10,088 bases of DNA, taken from Shinella sp. Lineage in GTDB: Bacteria > Pseudomonadota > Alphaproteobacteria > Rhizobiales > Rhizobiaceae. The notes beneath the pieces are model-generated. The model did no database searches and was not told the DNA's origin. It saw only the letters and a list, made by a program, of their open reading frames with translations. The stretch spans positions 1 to 10,088 of the forward strand of contig QFQX01000080.1 in the NCBI GenBank assembly GCA_003248775.1, given 5' to 3'. Of the stretch, positions 1 through 6,185 are shown one piece after another (positions within the stretch are counted from its first letter, which is position 1; every line of letters starts with the position of its first letter). The position numbers were made by a program, and so were the translations under genes.

Positions 1-167
1 TCCTCGTTGCGCAGCAGGTTCTCAAGCAGAACCTTCATCGAATAGGGAAGCTTCGAAACACCGGCAAGACCGGCGGCCTCCGCCTTCGGCAGGCTGTAAT
101 AGACGTAATCCTTGCCGTTGACGGTCAGCGTCGAACGACATTGAAAGCTGTCGATGGATTTGGACAC
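1..167 (-). CDS. acnA: Aconitate hydratase A, N-terminal part (runs off the left edge)
   Basis: Aconitase interconverts citrate and isocitrate in the cytoplasmic TCA cycle using a [4Fe-4S] cluster. Only about the first 55 codons are present. They read MSKSIDSFQCRSTLTVNGK, then a stretch containing YVYYSLPKAEA and PYSMKVLLENLLRNE, which is the typical start of the AcnA/IRP family. The cluster cysteines and catalytic residues lie outside the window. I place the start at a GTG (complement of 165-167) because the family usually begins MSKSxDSF and no ATG fits nearby. The Shine-Dalgarno sequence is weak: a GGGG about 11 bases upstream. The gene diverges from ccmA across a 278-bp region. Family identity is clear from the conserved N-terminus; the start codon is an inference. 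Confidence 0.93.
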   Translation of the reverse strand, partial: MSKSIDSFQCRSTLTVNGKDYVYYSLPKAEAAGLAGVSKLPYSMKVLLENLLRNE

Positions 168-445
168 GGATTTAAACCCCGCAAATTCTGATAGCCTACA
201 CGTACGTGCGGACGCCTATGCACTCATGCACATCAGGATGCGGGTGCGACCATTTCCGCTGCCCGCCCGTGAAAATTGCCCTTAGCAATCATCAAGTTCG
301 GCACAAGGATGAAGTTCACGCCGATCGCTGGCGTGGTTGAAACTCATATAGATAATTTCTAAGAAAGCTGCCAGACCAAGCAATGGCGAAACGAGACAAT
401 TTTTTTCGACAGGCGGCCAATATGGTTGCCGGAAAGCGAACGGGG
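168..445. promoter_or_regulatory. Divergent intergenic region between acnA and ccmA
   Basis: This 278-bp stretch holds no convincing gene and should contain the promoters of both divergent genes. It is more AT-rich than its surroundings near ccmA. Visible symmetry elements are a perfect 10-bp palindrome CACGTACGTG (199-208), the direct repeat ATGCAC (218-223 and 226-231), ATTGC-5-GCAAT (275-289) and TTTCT-A-AGAAA (356-366). A GATAAT at 351-356 resembles a -10 box for ccmA, but no good -35 box sits at the right distance, so I do not assign a promoter. The known rhizobial Irr box (TTTAGAA-3-TTCTAAA) is not matched. Confidence 0.5.
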
Positions 446-1093
446 ATGCGGCTCACTGCCGAAAAGCTCGCCGCCAGGCGGGGCGAAGACCTGATCTTTT
501 TTGATATTTCATTTGAGTTGCGCGCCGGCGAGGCGATGGTGCTGACAGGCCGCAACGGTTCCGGCAAATCGACGCTGCTCAGGGTGGTCGCGGGGTTTCT
601 GAGGCCTGACCGGGGCAGGGTGGAATTCCGGTTCCGCGATGGCGAAGAACCGCGGCCGGCGCGGGAGGCGAGCCATTATCTCGGTCATCGCAACGCCATG
701 AAGCAGGAGCTTACCGTTCGCGAGAACCTTGTCTTCTGGCAGGACTTCCTCGGCGATGCCGAAGGCGGAACGGGCCTTTCCGTCGAAGAGGCGGCGGAAG
801 CCGTCGGCCTCGGCAGCATCACGCATCTTCCCTATGGTTATCTCTCTGCCGGCCAGCAGCGGCGCTTCGCCATGGCCAAGCTGATCGTCGCCTACCGCCC
901 GGTCTGGATCCTCGACGAGCCGACGGCCGCGCTTGACGCCAGCGCCGACGAGATGTTCGCAGGCCTCGTCCACGCCCATCTCGCCAGGGGCGGTATCGCG
1001 ATCGCCGCCACCCACCAACCGCTCGGCCTCAAGGACGCGAAGACGCTGGTGATGAAGGGGTTCGAGTATCACGAGGCGGAGGAGGTGTTGTGA
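446..1093 (+). CDS. ccmA: Cytochrome c maturation ABC transporter ATP-binding protein CcmA
   Basis: CcmA is the ATPase of the CcmABCD complex. ATP hydrolysis on the cytoplasmic face drives release of haem-loaded CcmE from CcmC. The 215-residue product has the full ABC set: Walker A GRNGSGKST (about 35-43), signature LSAGQQRR (133-140), Walker B VWILDEP (153-159) and switch histidine H190 in AATHQ. Its length and the start MRLTAEKLAARRGEDLIF match rhizobial CcmA. The frame is open back to an ATG at 383, but the residues before 446 do not resemble the family. A GGAAAG sits about 9 bases before the ATG at 446, so I use that start. It is the first gene of the ccm operon. It is followed by an unusually long 175-bp gap holding a palindromic repeat. 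Confidence 0.95.
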   Translation: MRLTAEKLAARRGEDLIFFDISFELRAGEAMVLTGRNGSGKSTLLRVVAGFLRPDRGRVEFRFRDGEEPRPAREASHYLGHRNAMKQELTVRENLVFWQDFLGDAEGGTGLSVEEAAEAVGLGSITHLPYGYLSAGQQRRFAMAKLIVAYRPVWILDEPTAALDASADEMFAGLVHAHLARGGIAIAATHQPLGLKDAKTLVMKGFEYHEAEEVL

Positions 1094-1136
1094 TGTGGCT
1101 TCCTTGCGGTCCGTCGCTCGGCCTTTTTTTGCCAAT

Positions 1137-1248
1137 GCCCCTCATCCGCCTGCCGGCACCTTCTCCCCGCGAGCGGGGAGAAGGACGTTTGCTGCAACGT
1201 CTCCGCTTCCCTCTCCCCGCTTGCGGGGAGAGGGTCAGGCTGAGGGGC
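1137..1248. repeat. RIME-like palindromic mosaic element between ccmA and ccmB
   Basis: A 112-bp structured repeat has imperfect outer ends (GCCCCTCA... and its inverse ...TGAGGGGC) enclosing three hairpins. The hairpin at 1159-1184 has two perfect 12-bp arms around GA. The one at 1184-1201 is GACGTT-TGCTGC-AACGTC. The one at 1209-1234 has two perfect 12-bp arms around TT. The size and the CTCCCCGC/GCGGGGAG hairpin pair agree with the Rhizobium-specific intergenic mosaic element RIME1, recalled from knowledge and not checked by search. The element lies inside an operon, so it is probably transcribed and folds in the ccm mRNA. A TTTTTTT run at 1123-1129 lies just before it, not after a stem, so I do not call a terminator. 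Confidence 0.85.
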
Positions 1249-1268
1249 AGTTTCCAAGGTGTTTCCGC

Positions 1269-1928
1269 ATGATCGCCCTCTTCTTCCGCGACCTCAAACT
1301 CTCGGTGCGGGCGGGAGGCGGCGCGTTGATCGGCGTCCTGTTCTTCATGACGGTCGTTGCCGTCATCCCGTTCGGTGTCGGTCCCGATCTCAACCTCCTG
1401 TCGCGCATCGGGCCGGCCATCGTCTGGATCGGCGCTCTGCTTGCAGCCCTTCTCGGGCTCGACAGGCTGTTCCAGGCAGACCGCGACGATGGGTCGCTCG
1501 ACCTGATCCTGATGCAGGAGACGCCACTGGTCCTGACGGTCTTCGTCAAATGCCTGGCGCACTGGACCGCCACCAGCCTGCCGCTGGTCATCGCCTCGCC
1601 GCTGCTTGGCCTGTTCATGAACATGGACGAGGTGGCGATCGGCGCGGTGATGCTGACGCTTCTGGTCGGATCACCGGCGATCACTTTCATTGGAGCGGCC
1701 GGTGCCGCGGTTGCCGTCGCATTGCCCCGCGGTGGACTTCTGGTATCCATTCTGGTGCTGCCGCTGGCCATTCCGGTGTTGATCTTCGGGGTCAGCGCTT
1801 CCTATGCTGCGGTGCAGGAGCCGGCCCCATTCATGCCGCCTTTCCTGTTTCTGATTGCGATCACGCTGTTCTTCGCGGTGATCGGTCCGCTTGCCGCCGC
1901 TCTGGCGCTGCGCAACGCGTCCGATTGA
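1269..1928 (+). CDS. ccmB: Haem exporter / cytochrome c maturation permease CcmB
   Basis: CcmB is the integral membrane partner of the CcmA ATPase in the CcmABCD complex of the inner membrane. The 219-residue product starts MIALFFRDLKLSVRAGGG, typical of the family. It contains the characteristic segment LFQADRDDGSLDLI (about 68-81) between the second and third membrane helices. About six hydrophobic segments are visible (roughly 18-35, 48-66, 100-117, 123-150, 157-178 and 191-214). The frame is open upstream to an ATG at 1095, but that extension would be translated from the palindromic repeat and has no family resemblance, so the ATG at 1269 is preferred. The ribosome-binding site is weak (AAGGTG about 9 bases upstream). 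Length equals the usual CcmB. Confidence 0.94.
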   Translation: MIALFFRDLKLSVRAGGGALIGVLFFMTVVAVIPFGVGPDLNLLSRIGPAIVWIGALLAALLGLDRLFQADRDDGSLDLILMQETPLVLTVFVKCLAHWTATSLPLVIASPLLGLFMNMDEVAIGAVMLTLLVGSPAITFIGAAGAAVAVALPRGGLLVSILVLPLAIPVLIFGVSASYAAVQEPAPFMPPFLFLIAITLFFAVIGPLAAALALRNASD

Positions 1929-1973
1929 CCCGGATCAATTGCAGACGACCCTGTCTCAGGTTAGAAGCATTCC

Positions 1974-2741
1974 ATGAACGATACGAGCCTTGCCATTTCG
2001 AAGTTCAGCGATCTCGCCAATCCGACCCGGTTCCTGGCGCTGGTTGCCCGCGTCCTGCCGTGGTTCTTCTGTCTGACCGCCACGCTCTTCGCCGTGGGGC
2101 TCTATCTGAGCTTCACGACCGAGGGCGATTACCAGCAGGGCGAGACGGTGCGCATCATGTATGTGCACGTTCCGACGGCCTGGCTTTCGATGATGTGCTA
2201 TTCGGTCATGGCGCTTTCGGCCATCGGCACGCTCGTCTGGCGCCATCCGCTGGCCGATGTCAGCCACAAGGCGGCGGCACCCCTCGGCGCTGCCTTCACC
2301 CTGATCGCGCTGATTACCGGTTCGCTGTGGGGTAAGCCGATGTGGGGCACATGGTGGGTCTGGGATGCCCGGCTCACCTCCGTCTTCGTGCTGTTCCTGA
2401 TGTATCTCGGCCTGATCGCGCTCAACCGGGCGATGGACGATGCCTCGAAGGCGGCTCGCGTCAGCGCCGTGCTGATCCTGGTCGGCTTCGTCAACATTCC
2501 GATCATCAAGTTCTCGGTCGAGTGGTGGAACACGCTGCACCAGCCGGCGTCGGTGATCCGGCTCGACGGGCCGACCATCGATCCGGAATTCCTCTGGCCC
2601 CTGCTGATCATGGCCGTGGCCTTCACCATGCTGTTCTTCACCTTGCATCTGATGGCCATGCGCAACGAGATCTGGCGCCGCCGCATTGCGACGCAGCGCC
2701 GCATGGCAGCCCGCATGGCGGGCCGGGAGGCTTCTCCATGA
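1974..2741 (+). CDS. ccmC: Haem transporter/chaperone CcmC
   Basis: CcmC binds haem at the periplasmic face of the inner membrane and passes it to the chaperone CcmE. The 255-residue product has the family hallmark tryptophan-rich WWD segment WGTWWVWDARLTS (124-136). It also has the two periplasmic histidines expected to ligate haem: H65 in YVHVPTAW and H189 in WWNTLHQPAS. Six hydrophobic helices are visible (about 29-46, 68-88, 102-119, 135-150, 163-178 and 207-228). The C-terminus is rich in arginine and cytoplasmic by the positive-inside rule. It follows ccmB after 45 bp, and its TGA overlaps the ATG of ccmD (ATGA), which suggests translational coupling. Confidence 0.96.
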   Translation: MNDTSLAISKFSDLANPTRFLALVARVLPWFFCLTATLFAVGLYLSFTTEGDYQQGETVRIMYVHVPTAWLSMMCYSVMALSAIGTLVWRHPLADVSHKAAAPLGAAFTLIALITGSLWGKPMWGTWWVWDARLTSVFVLFLMYLGLIALNRAMDDASKAARVSAVLILVGFVNIPIIKFSVEWWNTLHQPASVIRLDGPTIDPEFLWPLLIMAVAFTMLFFTLHLMAMRNEIWRRRIATQRRMAARMAGREASP

Positions 2742-2914
2742 ACCATGCCTTTTACGTTTACCTGTCCTACGGGATCGCCGGCCTGATCATCCTGGCGCTG
2801 ATCGGCTGGGTCTGGCTGGACGGCCGTGCCCGTCAGGCCGAACTCAAGGTGCTGGAAGCCTCCGGCATGCGCCGTCGCAGCGCTGTGGCCAGGGCCGAGG
2901 GTGCCGGCCAATGA
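2738..2914 (+). CDS. ccmD: Small haem exporter subunit CcmD
   Basis: CcmD is the small single-pass subunit that stabilises the CcmABC-CcmE complex and is needed for release of haem-loaded CcmE. The 58-residue product starts MNHAFYVYLSYGIAGLIILA. It has one membrane helix (about 9-27), then a basic cytoplasmic tail with RARQAEL and MRRRSAVAR, matching the family pattern of a short Tyr-containing N-terminus, one helix and a charged tail. A strong GGGAGG (2725-2730), inside the end of ccmC, lies 7 bases before the ATG. Both ends overlap neighbours by ATGA: the start with the ccmC stop and the stop with the ccmG start. The gene is easy to miss because of its size. Identity rests on features and position rather than on extensive sequence conservation. 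Confidence 0.93.
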   Translation: MNHAFYVYLSYGIAGLIILALIGWVWLDGRARQAELKVLEASGMRRRSAVARAEGAGQ

Positions 2915-3531
2915 GCGAACCCGTCATCGAGGAAGAAAAACCCCGCAAGGGCATTGCCCGCTATGCGCTTGCGCTGGTGCCTCTCGCGGTGTTTGCCATC
3001 ATTGCCGGTACGGCCGGCAAGATGCTTTACGAGCAGGATGTGAACGGCAAGAACGTTTCCGACATTCCCTCGGCGCTGATCGGCACCCGAGCACCGGCGC
3101 TGGATATGCCGGCGCTCGAAGGCTCGAACACGGTGCCGCTGACCACGGCGGCCATCTCCGGCAAACTGACGCTGGTCAACGTCTTTGCCTCGTGGTGCGT
3201 GCCCTGCCGACAGGAGCATCCGATCCTCAAGGAGCTGTCCAAGGATCCCCGGCTGAACGTGGTGGGCATCAACTACAAGGATAAAAACGAGAACGCCCTG
3301 CGTTTCCTCGGCGAACTCGGCAATCCCTACAAGGCGATCGGCGTCGATCCGAACGGCAAGGCGGCGATCGACTGGGGTGTCTACGGCATTCCGGAAAGCT
3401 ATCTCGTCGCAGCCGACGGCACGATCATCTACAAGAAGGTCGGTCCCTTCGATCCGCAATCGCTGGAGAACGGCCTTTTCCCGGCTATCGAAAAGGCACT
3501 CGCGGGGCCTCAGGTTACGACGACGAAATGA
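2911..3531 (+). CDS. ccmG: Thiol:disulfide interchange protein CcmG (DsbE/CycY)
   Basis: CcmG is a periplasmic, membrane-tethered thioredoxin-like protein that keeps the haem-binding cysteines of apocytochrome c reduced, with electrons from CcdA/DsbD. The 206-residue product has a short cytoplasmic N-terminus and one signal-anchor helix (about 17-36), followed by a thioredoxin fold. The active-site motif is WCVPC (C96 and C99), preceded by LVNVFAS. The cis-proline is in GVYGIPES (P161), the family's recognition segment. The length is typical. The ATG overlaps the ccmD stop, and GAGGG lies about 9 bases upstream, so expression is probably coupled. It is the last gene of this ccm cluster. Its final 17 bases overlap the 3' end of the convergent GGDEF gene, and I see no T-run terminator after it. 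Confidence 0.96.
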   Translation: MSEPVIEEEKPRKGIARYALALVPLAVFAIIAGTAGKMLYEQDVNGKNVSDIPSALIGTRAPALDMPALEGSNTVPLTTAAISGKLTLVNVFASWCVPCRQEHPILKELSKDPRLNVVGINYKDKNENALRFLGELGNPYKAIGVDPNGKAAIDWGVYGIPESYLVAADGTIIYKKVGPFDPQSLENGLFPAIEKALAGPQVTTTK

Positions 3532-4702
3532 TGCGCAGGGCCGGCGCTTCGCCGGTCGCCCGCCCTTCCATGACCGCCCTGTTGCGTCCGGTGCGCTTTG
3601 CCTCGTAAAGGCAGGCGTCGGCGCGGGCGATCGCGGCATGAACCGAATAGTCGCTCTTGGCCTGTGCGGCGATGCCGAAGCTTGCGGTGATCCTGAGGTC
3701 GAACCCGTCCCGTTCCCATGCCCGGGACGCAAAGCCCAGCCGTAGTTTTTCTGCTGCCTCATAGGCGGTCGCAGGCGTGTCGCCGGGCAGGAAGGCGACG
3801 AATTCCTCGCCGCCGAACCGGGCGAGGATCGCACCGCGTGGCATGAACTGGGTGAAGAGGGTGGCGAAGCCGGCAATTACCGTATCGCCGGCGGCATGGC
3901 CCAGGCGGTCGTTCACCTGCTTGAAGAAATCGATGTCGCCGATGAGAATGGATCCTGCCGCCCGTCCCGCCGGTATGGCGTTCATCGCCTGTTCGAAACC
4001 GCGACGATTAAGCAGGCCCGTCAGGGGATCGCGATGGGCGGCATATTGGTAGCGCTGGATGAGATCATCGACCAGCGTACCGAGGATCGTCAGCGCCAGC
4101 AGAAAGGCGATTACACTGGCGCAGAGCTGCATGTAGAAAGCGTAGGCCGAATCGAAGAAGGCGTCGAGGGATGCGCTGTCGTCGGGCGATGTCATCAGCG
4201 CCAGAACGCTGACCCTGATCAGGGTCTCGGCCACGACAAGTCCCGCCATGAACACCAGCACACGGTCCATGGGGCGTCGGGGCGCGCGCAGGACCTGGGC
4301 CACGGGTACCAGCAGCAGAAGCGCTACCGAGGTATCGCCGAGGATCAGTTCGTTGCGCAGGCTTCCCGTCAGCAATATGACGCCGGAGATGGCGGTGAGC
4401 GCTATGCCAGCGAAGGCGTAGCGCGCCGAACGGTATGGCTTCATCCCGAAGCGGGAGGCCAGCGCATCGCCGTAGCAACAGAAGGCGGCGAGGAAGAAGG
4501 CGTTTGCAAGGATGGCCTGCCCTTTGAACGGCAGTACGTCCGGGGAGAGCAGCGGTACGGAAAAACCGGCCGCGGCCGCCAGATAGCCAAGGCCCCAGAA
4601 CGTCGCGGAACTTCCAGCCCACAGCCGCGCGGACAGGAAGATTGCTCCAAAGACCGTCATGAAGAAGGGCAGAAGAAAAGCGAAGTTGTCCGTCATGTCC
4701 AT
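3515..4702 (-). CDS. Membrane-anchored GGDEF diguanylate cyclase
   Basis: The C-terminal half is a GGDEF domain that should make cyclic di-GMP from two GTP. It has DPLTGLLNRRGF (about 225-236), the metal-binding GDIDFFKQVND (255-265) and an intact active-site loop RFGGEEF (GGEEF 297-301), then TASFGIA. The N-terminal half is a membrane region with about six or seven hydrophobic segments and no recognisable periplasmic sensor domain. The RxxD inhibitory I-site normally ending six residues before GGEEF is absent: P and A occupy the R and D positions. The start is uncertain. ATGs at 4708, 4702 and 4696 are close together, and the frame is open to 4798. I chose 4702 because GGTGGGG is 6 bases upstream and the protein then begins just before the first helix. 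Activity and signal are inferred; no specific gene name is justified. Confidence 0.9.
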   Translation of the reverse strand: MDMTDNFAFLLPFFMTVFGAIFLSARLWAGSSATFWGLGYLAAAAGFSVPLLSPDVLPFKGQAILANAFFLAAFCCYGDALASRFGMKPYRSARYAFAGIALTAISGVILLTGSLRNELILGDTSVALLLLVPVAQVLRAPRRPMDRVLVFMAGLVVAETLIRVSVLALMTSPDDSASLDAFFDSAYAFYMQLCASVIAFLLALTILGTLVDDLIQRYQYAAHRDPLTGLLNRRGFEQAMNAIPAGRAAGSILIGDIDFFKQVNDRLGHAAGDTVIAGFATLFTQFMPRGAILARFGGEEFVAFLPGDTPATAYEAAEKLRLGFASRAWERDGFDLRITASFGIAAQAKSDYSVHAAIARADACLYEAKRTGRNRAVMEGRATGEAPALRIISSS

Positions 4703-4899
4703 CCGCATCCCCACCGGGTCGATGGCCGGGCGGCTTGTATGCCTGGCTGTCGAAGACCGGTTCGGCGAGAGAAACTCACCTTGCGGTTCCGGGCTCAAAT
4801 CTGGGATCAGTGCGGGAACTTCATGCTCCTGCGCCGCTCGTCAAAGCGATCCTAGCAACCATTTCTTAACAAAATCTGGATTTGACCTTCGTCAAAAAA
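4703..4899. promoter_or_regulatory. Intergenic region upstream of the GGDEF gene
   Basis: This 197-bp gap separates the GGDEF gene from the end of the dapF-to-UPF0314 cluster; both are on the minus strand. It should hold the GGDEF promoter. At 4881-4896 there is a small inverted repeat, TTTGAC-CTTC-GTCAAA, starting 3 bases after the UPF0314 stop codon. Read on the minus strand it also gives a -35-like TTGACG, but I see no clear -10 box at a fitting distance. The repeat is flanked by A/T-rich sequence, but a proper T-run after the stem is missing, so a terminator is only possible. Confidence 0.35.
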
Positions 4900-5490
4900 T
4901 TAGCCGGCCTGCCATTGGCGGACCGCATCCACCGGCCAGACGAGCATCAGCACGTTTAGGGTGAGGTTGTCGCGGATCAGCCAGCCGGTGAAGAGTTCGA
5001 AGGCGATGGCGATCACGACCGTCAGCCAGACGGGAGCGCGGGCGGCGAAGAGGAAGCCGAGCATCATCCAGACCGTATCCATGGCCGAATTCAGTACGCT
5101 ATCGCCGCTGTAGCCGACAGCCATGGTCGCGCTGCGGTAGCGGTCGATGATGATCGGGGAGTTTTCGAGGATCTCCCAGGCTGCCTCGATGATCACGGCC
5201 AGCGTCAGGCGGGCGCCGAAGGAACTGCGGCGAAGCACCGCCCAGCCGAGCAGGTAAAACAGGAAGCCGTGGATGATATGGGAGGGGGTGTACCAGTCGG
5301 CTATGTGCTGGGAATTGCCTGATGTGTTGACGCCGGGTTCGAACAGCTTGATGTAGCCGCATTCGCAGATCGGCACCCGGCCCATGGCGAGGAGCGTGAC
5401 GATCTGCGCCAGAAGCAGCAGGCCGACGACGATCAGCCAGAAGCGGGTGGAGCTTTTGCGTATATCGGGATTGCCGGCGCCGGTCGTCAT
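4900..5490 (-). CDS. UPF0314 / DUF2585 integral membrane protein
   Basis: The 196-residue product matches the UPF0314 (DUF2585) family of alphaproteobacterial membrane proteins, whose function is not known to me. Hydrophobic segments are visible at about 17-36, 70-86, 95-105, 136-150 and 155-170. Conserved-looking polar residues cluster around the membrane: C42 and C44 in ICECGYIKLF, a histidine pair in SHIIHGFLFY (H71, H74), EAAWEILENSPI (E102, E106, E109) and DRYR. The C-terminus is VWPVDAVRQWQAG. This pattern hints at a metal site or an enzyme within the membrane, which is inference. A strong GGAAGGAAAG lies upstream of the ATG, and the ATG overlaps the yciB stop (ATGA). It ends the likely dapF-mtaB-ftsY-yciB operon. 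Confidence 0.88.
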   Translation of the reverse strand: MTTGAGNPDIRKSSTRFWLIVVGLLLLAQIVTLLAMGRVPICECGYIKLFEPGVNTSGNSQHIADWYTPSHIIHGFLFYLLGWAVLRRSSFGARLTLAVIIEAAWEILENSPIIIDRYRSATMAVGYSGDSVLNSAMDTVWMMLGFLFAARAPVWLTVVIAIAFELFTGWLIRDNLTLNVLMLVWPVDAVRQWQAG

Positions 5491-6137
5491 TTCGTCTTTC
5501 CTTCCGCGTCCTGCTCGACGCTGTGGCGCATGATCAGCGGCATCTGGGCGAGGGTGAAGAGAATGGTGATCGGCATAGTGCCCCAGACCTTGAAGTTCAC
5601 CCAGACATCGTCGGAGAAGTTGCGCCAGACGGCTTCGTTGATGACGGCGAGGAACAGGAAGAAGACGCCCCAGCGCAGGGTGAGCTTCTTCCAGCCTTCG
5701 TCATCGAGCTGGAAGGCGGCGTTGAAGACGTAGCCGAGCAGCGACTTGCCGAAGAACAGGCCGCCGAGCAGCACCACGCCGAACAGCGTGTTGACGATGG
5801 TCGGCTTCATCTTGATGAAGGTCTCGTCCTGCAGCCAGATCGACAGCGAGCCGAAGACCATGACCACCACGCCCGAGACGAAGGGCATGACCGGCAGGTG
5901 CTTGAAGACGATCTTGGAAACGATCAGCGAGGCAATCGTCGCGGCCATGAAGAGGGCGGTCGCGATCAGCAGCGGTCCACCGACAGCGGTCAGCGCCGGG
6001 AACGTTTTCGCCAGCCATTCGCCGCGCAGGTTGCCGAAGAAGAAGACAAGCAGCGGCCCGAGTTCGAGCGCCATCTTGAGAAGCGGATGATGGCGCTCCT
6101 CGGATGTCGGCTTGGTATCGCTTTCGAAATTGTTCAT
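5487..6137 (-). CDS. yciB: Inner membrane-spanning protein YciB / septation protein A (IspZ family)
   Basis: YciB (formerly septation protein A or IspZ) is an inner membrane protein linked to cell envelope integrity and division; its biochemical activity is unsettled. The 216-residue product carries family features. These are LELGPLLVFFFGN (24-36), five or so membrane helices (about 27-36, 54-77, 82-101, 113-129, 155-168 and 186-201), FIKMKPTIVNTLFG (107-120), the FFGKSLLGYVF block (128-138) and WGVFFLFLAVINEAVWR (156-172). The cytoplasmic tails are charged. The length is slightly above the E. coli protein (about 180 residues), mostly from an N-terminal extension of about 20 residues, which is usual in alphaproteobacteria. 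It lies 48 bp after ftsY, and its stop overlaps the start of the UPF0314 gene. Confidence 0.93.
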   Translation of the reverse strand: MNNFESDTKPTSEERHHPLLKMALELGPLLVFFFGNLRGEWLAKTFPALTAVGGPLLIATALFMAATIASLIVSKIVFKHLPVMPFVSGVVVMVFGSLSIWLQDETFIKMKPTIVNTLFGVVLLGGLFFGKSLLGYVFNAAFQLDDEGWKKLTLRWGVFFLFLAVINEAVWRNFSDDVWVNFKVWGTMPITILFTLAQMPLIMRHSVEQDAEGKTK

Positions 6138-6185
6138 GGAAGATATCCGTTTGAAATCCCTTGGCTCCGGTGCTTGAGCGCGCCG

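Noticed and set aside
1120..1131. Possible terminator with a T-run after ccmA
   Set aside because: TTTTTTT is present, but no good GC-rich stem directly precedes it, and the downstream genes belong to the same pathway.
1137..1248. CRISPR or tRNA-like structure suggested by repeated hairpins
   Set aside because: There are no regularly spaced identical repeats with unique spacers and no tRNA consensus; the outer ends and hairpins fit a single mosaic palindromic element.
1095..1268. N-terminal extension of ccmB through the palindromic repeat
   Set aside because: The frame is open but would add 58 residues from a repeat to a protein that already has its typical full length and start at 1269.
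1259..2335. Open frame of 358 codons on the plus strand overlapping ccmB and ccmC in another frame
   Set aside because: It is arginine-, proline- and histidine-rich, typical of an off-frame reading of GC-rich genes, and it covers two well-supported genes.
3896..4855. Open frame of 319 codons on the plus strand opposite the GGDEF gene
   Set aside because: The minus-strand GGDEF frame carries all conserved motifs; the plus-strand frame is low-complexity and has no recognisable domain.
4881..4896. Intrinsic terminator after the UPF0314 gene
   Set aside because: The stem is only 6 bp, with AT-rich pairs and no proper T-run after it on the minus strand; kept only as a possible site.
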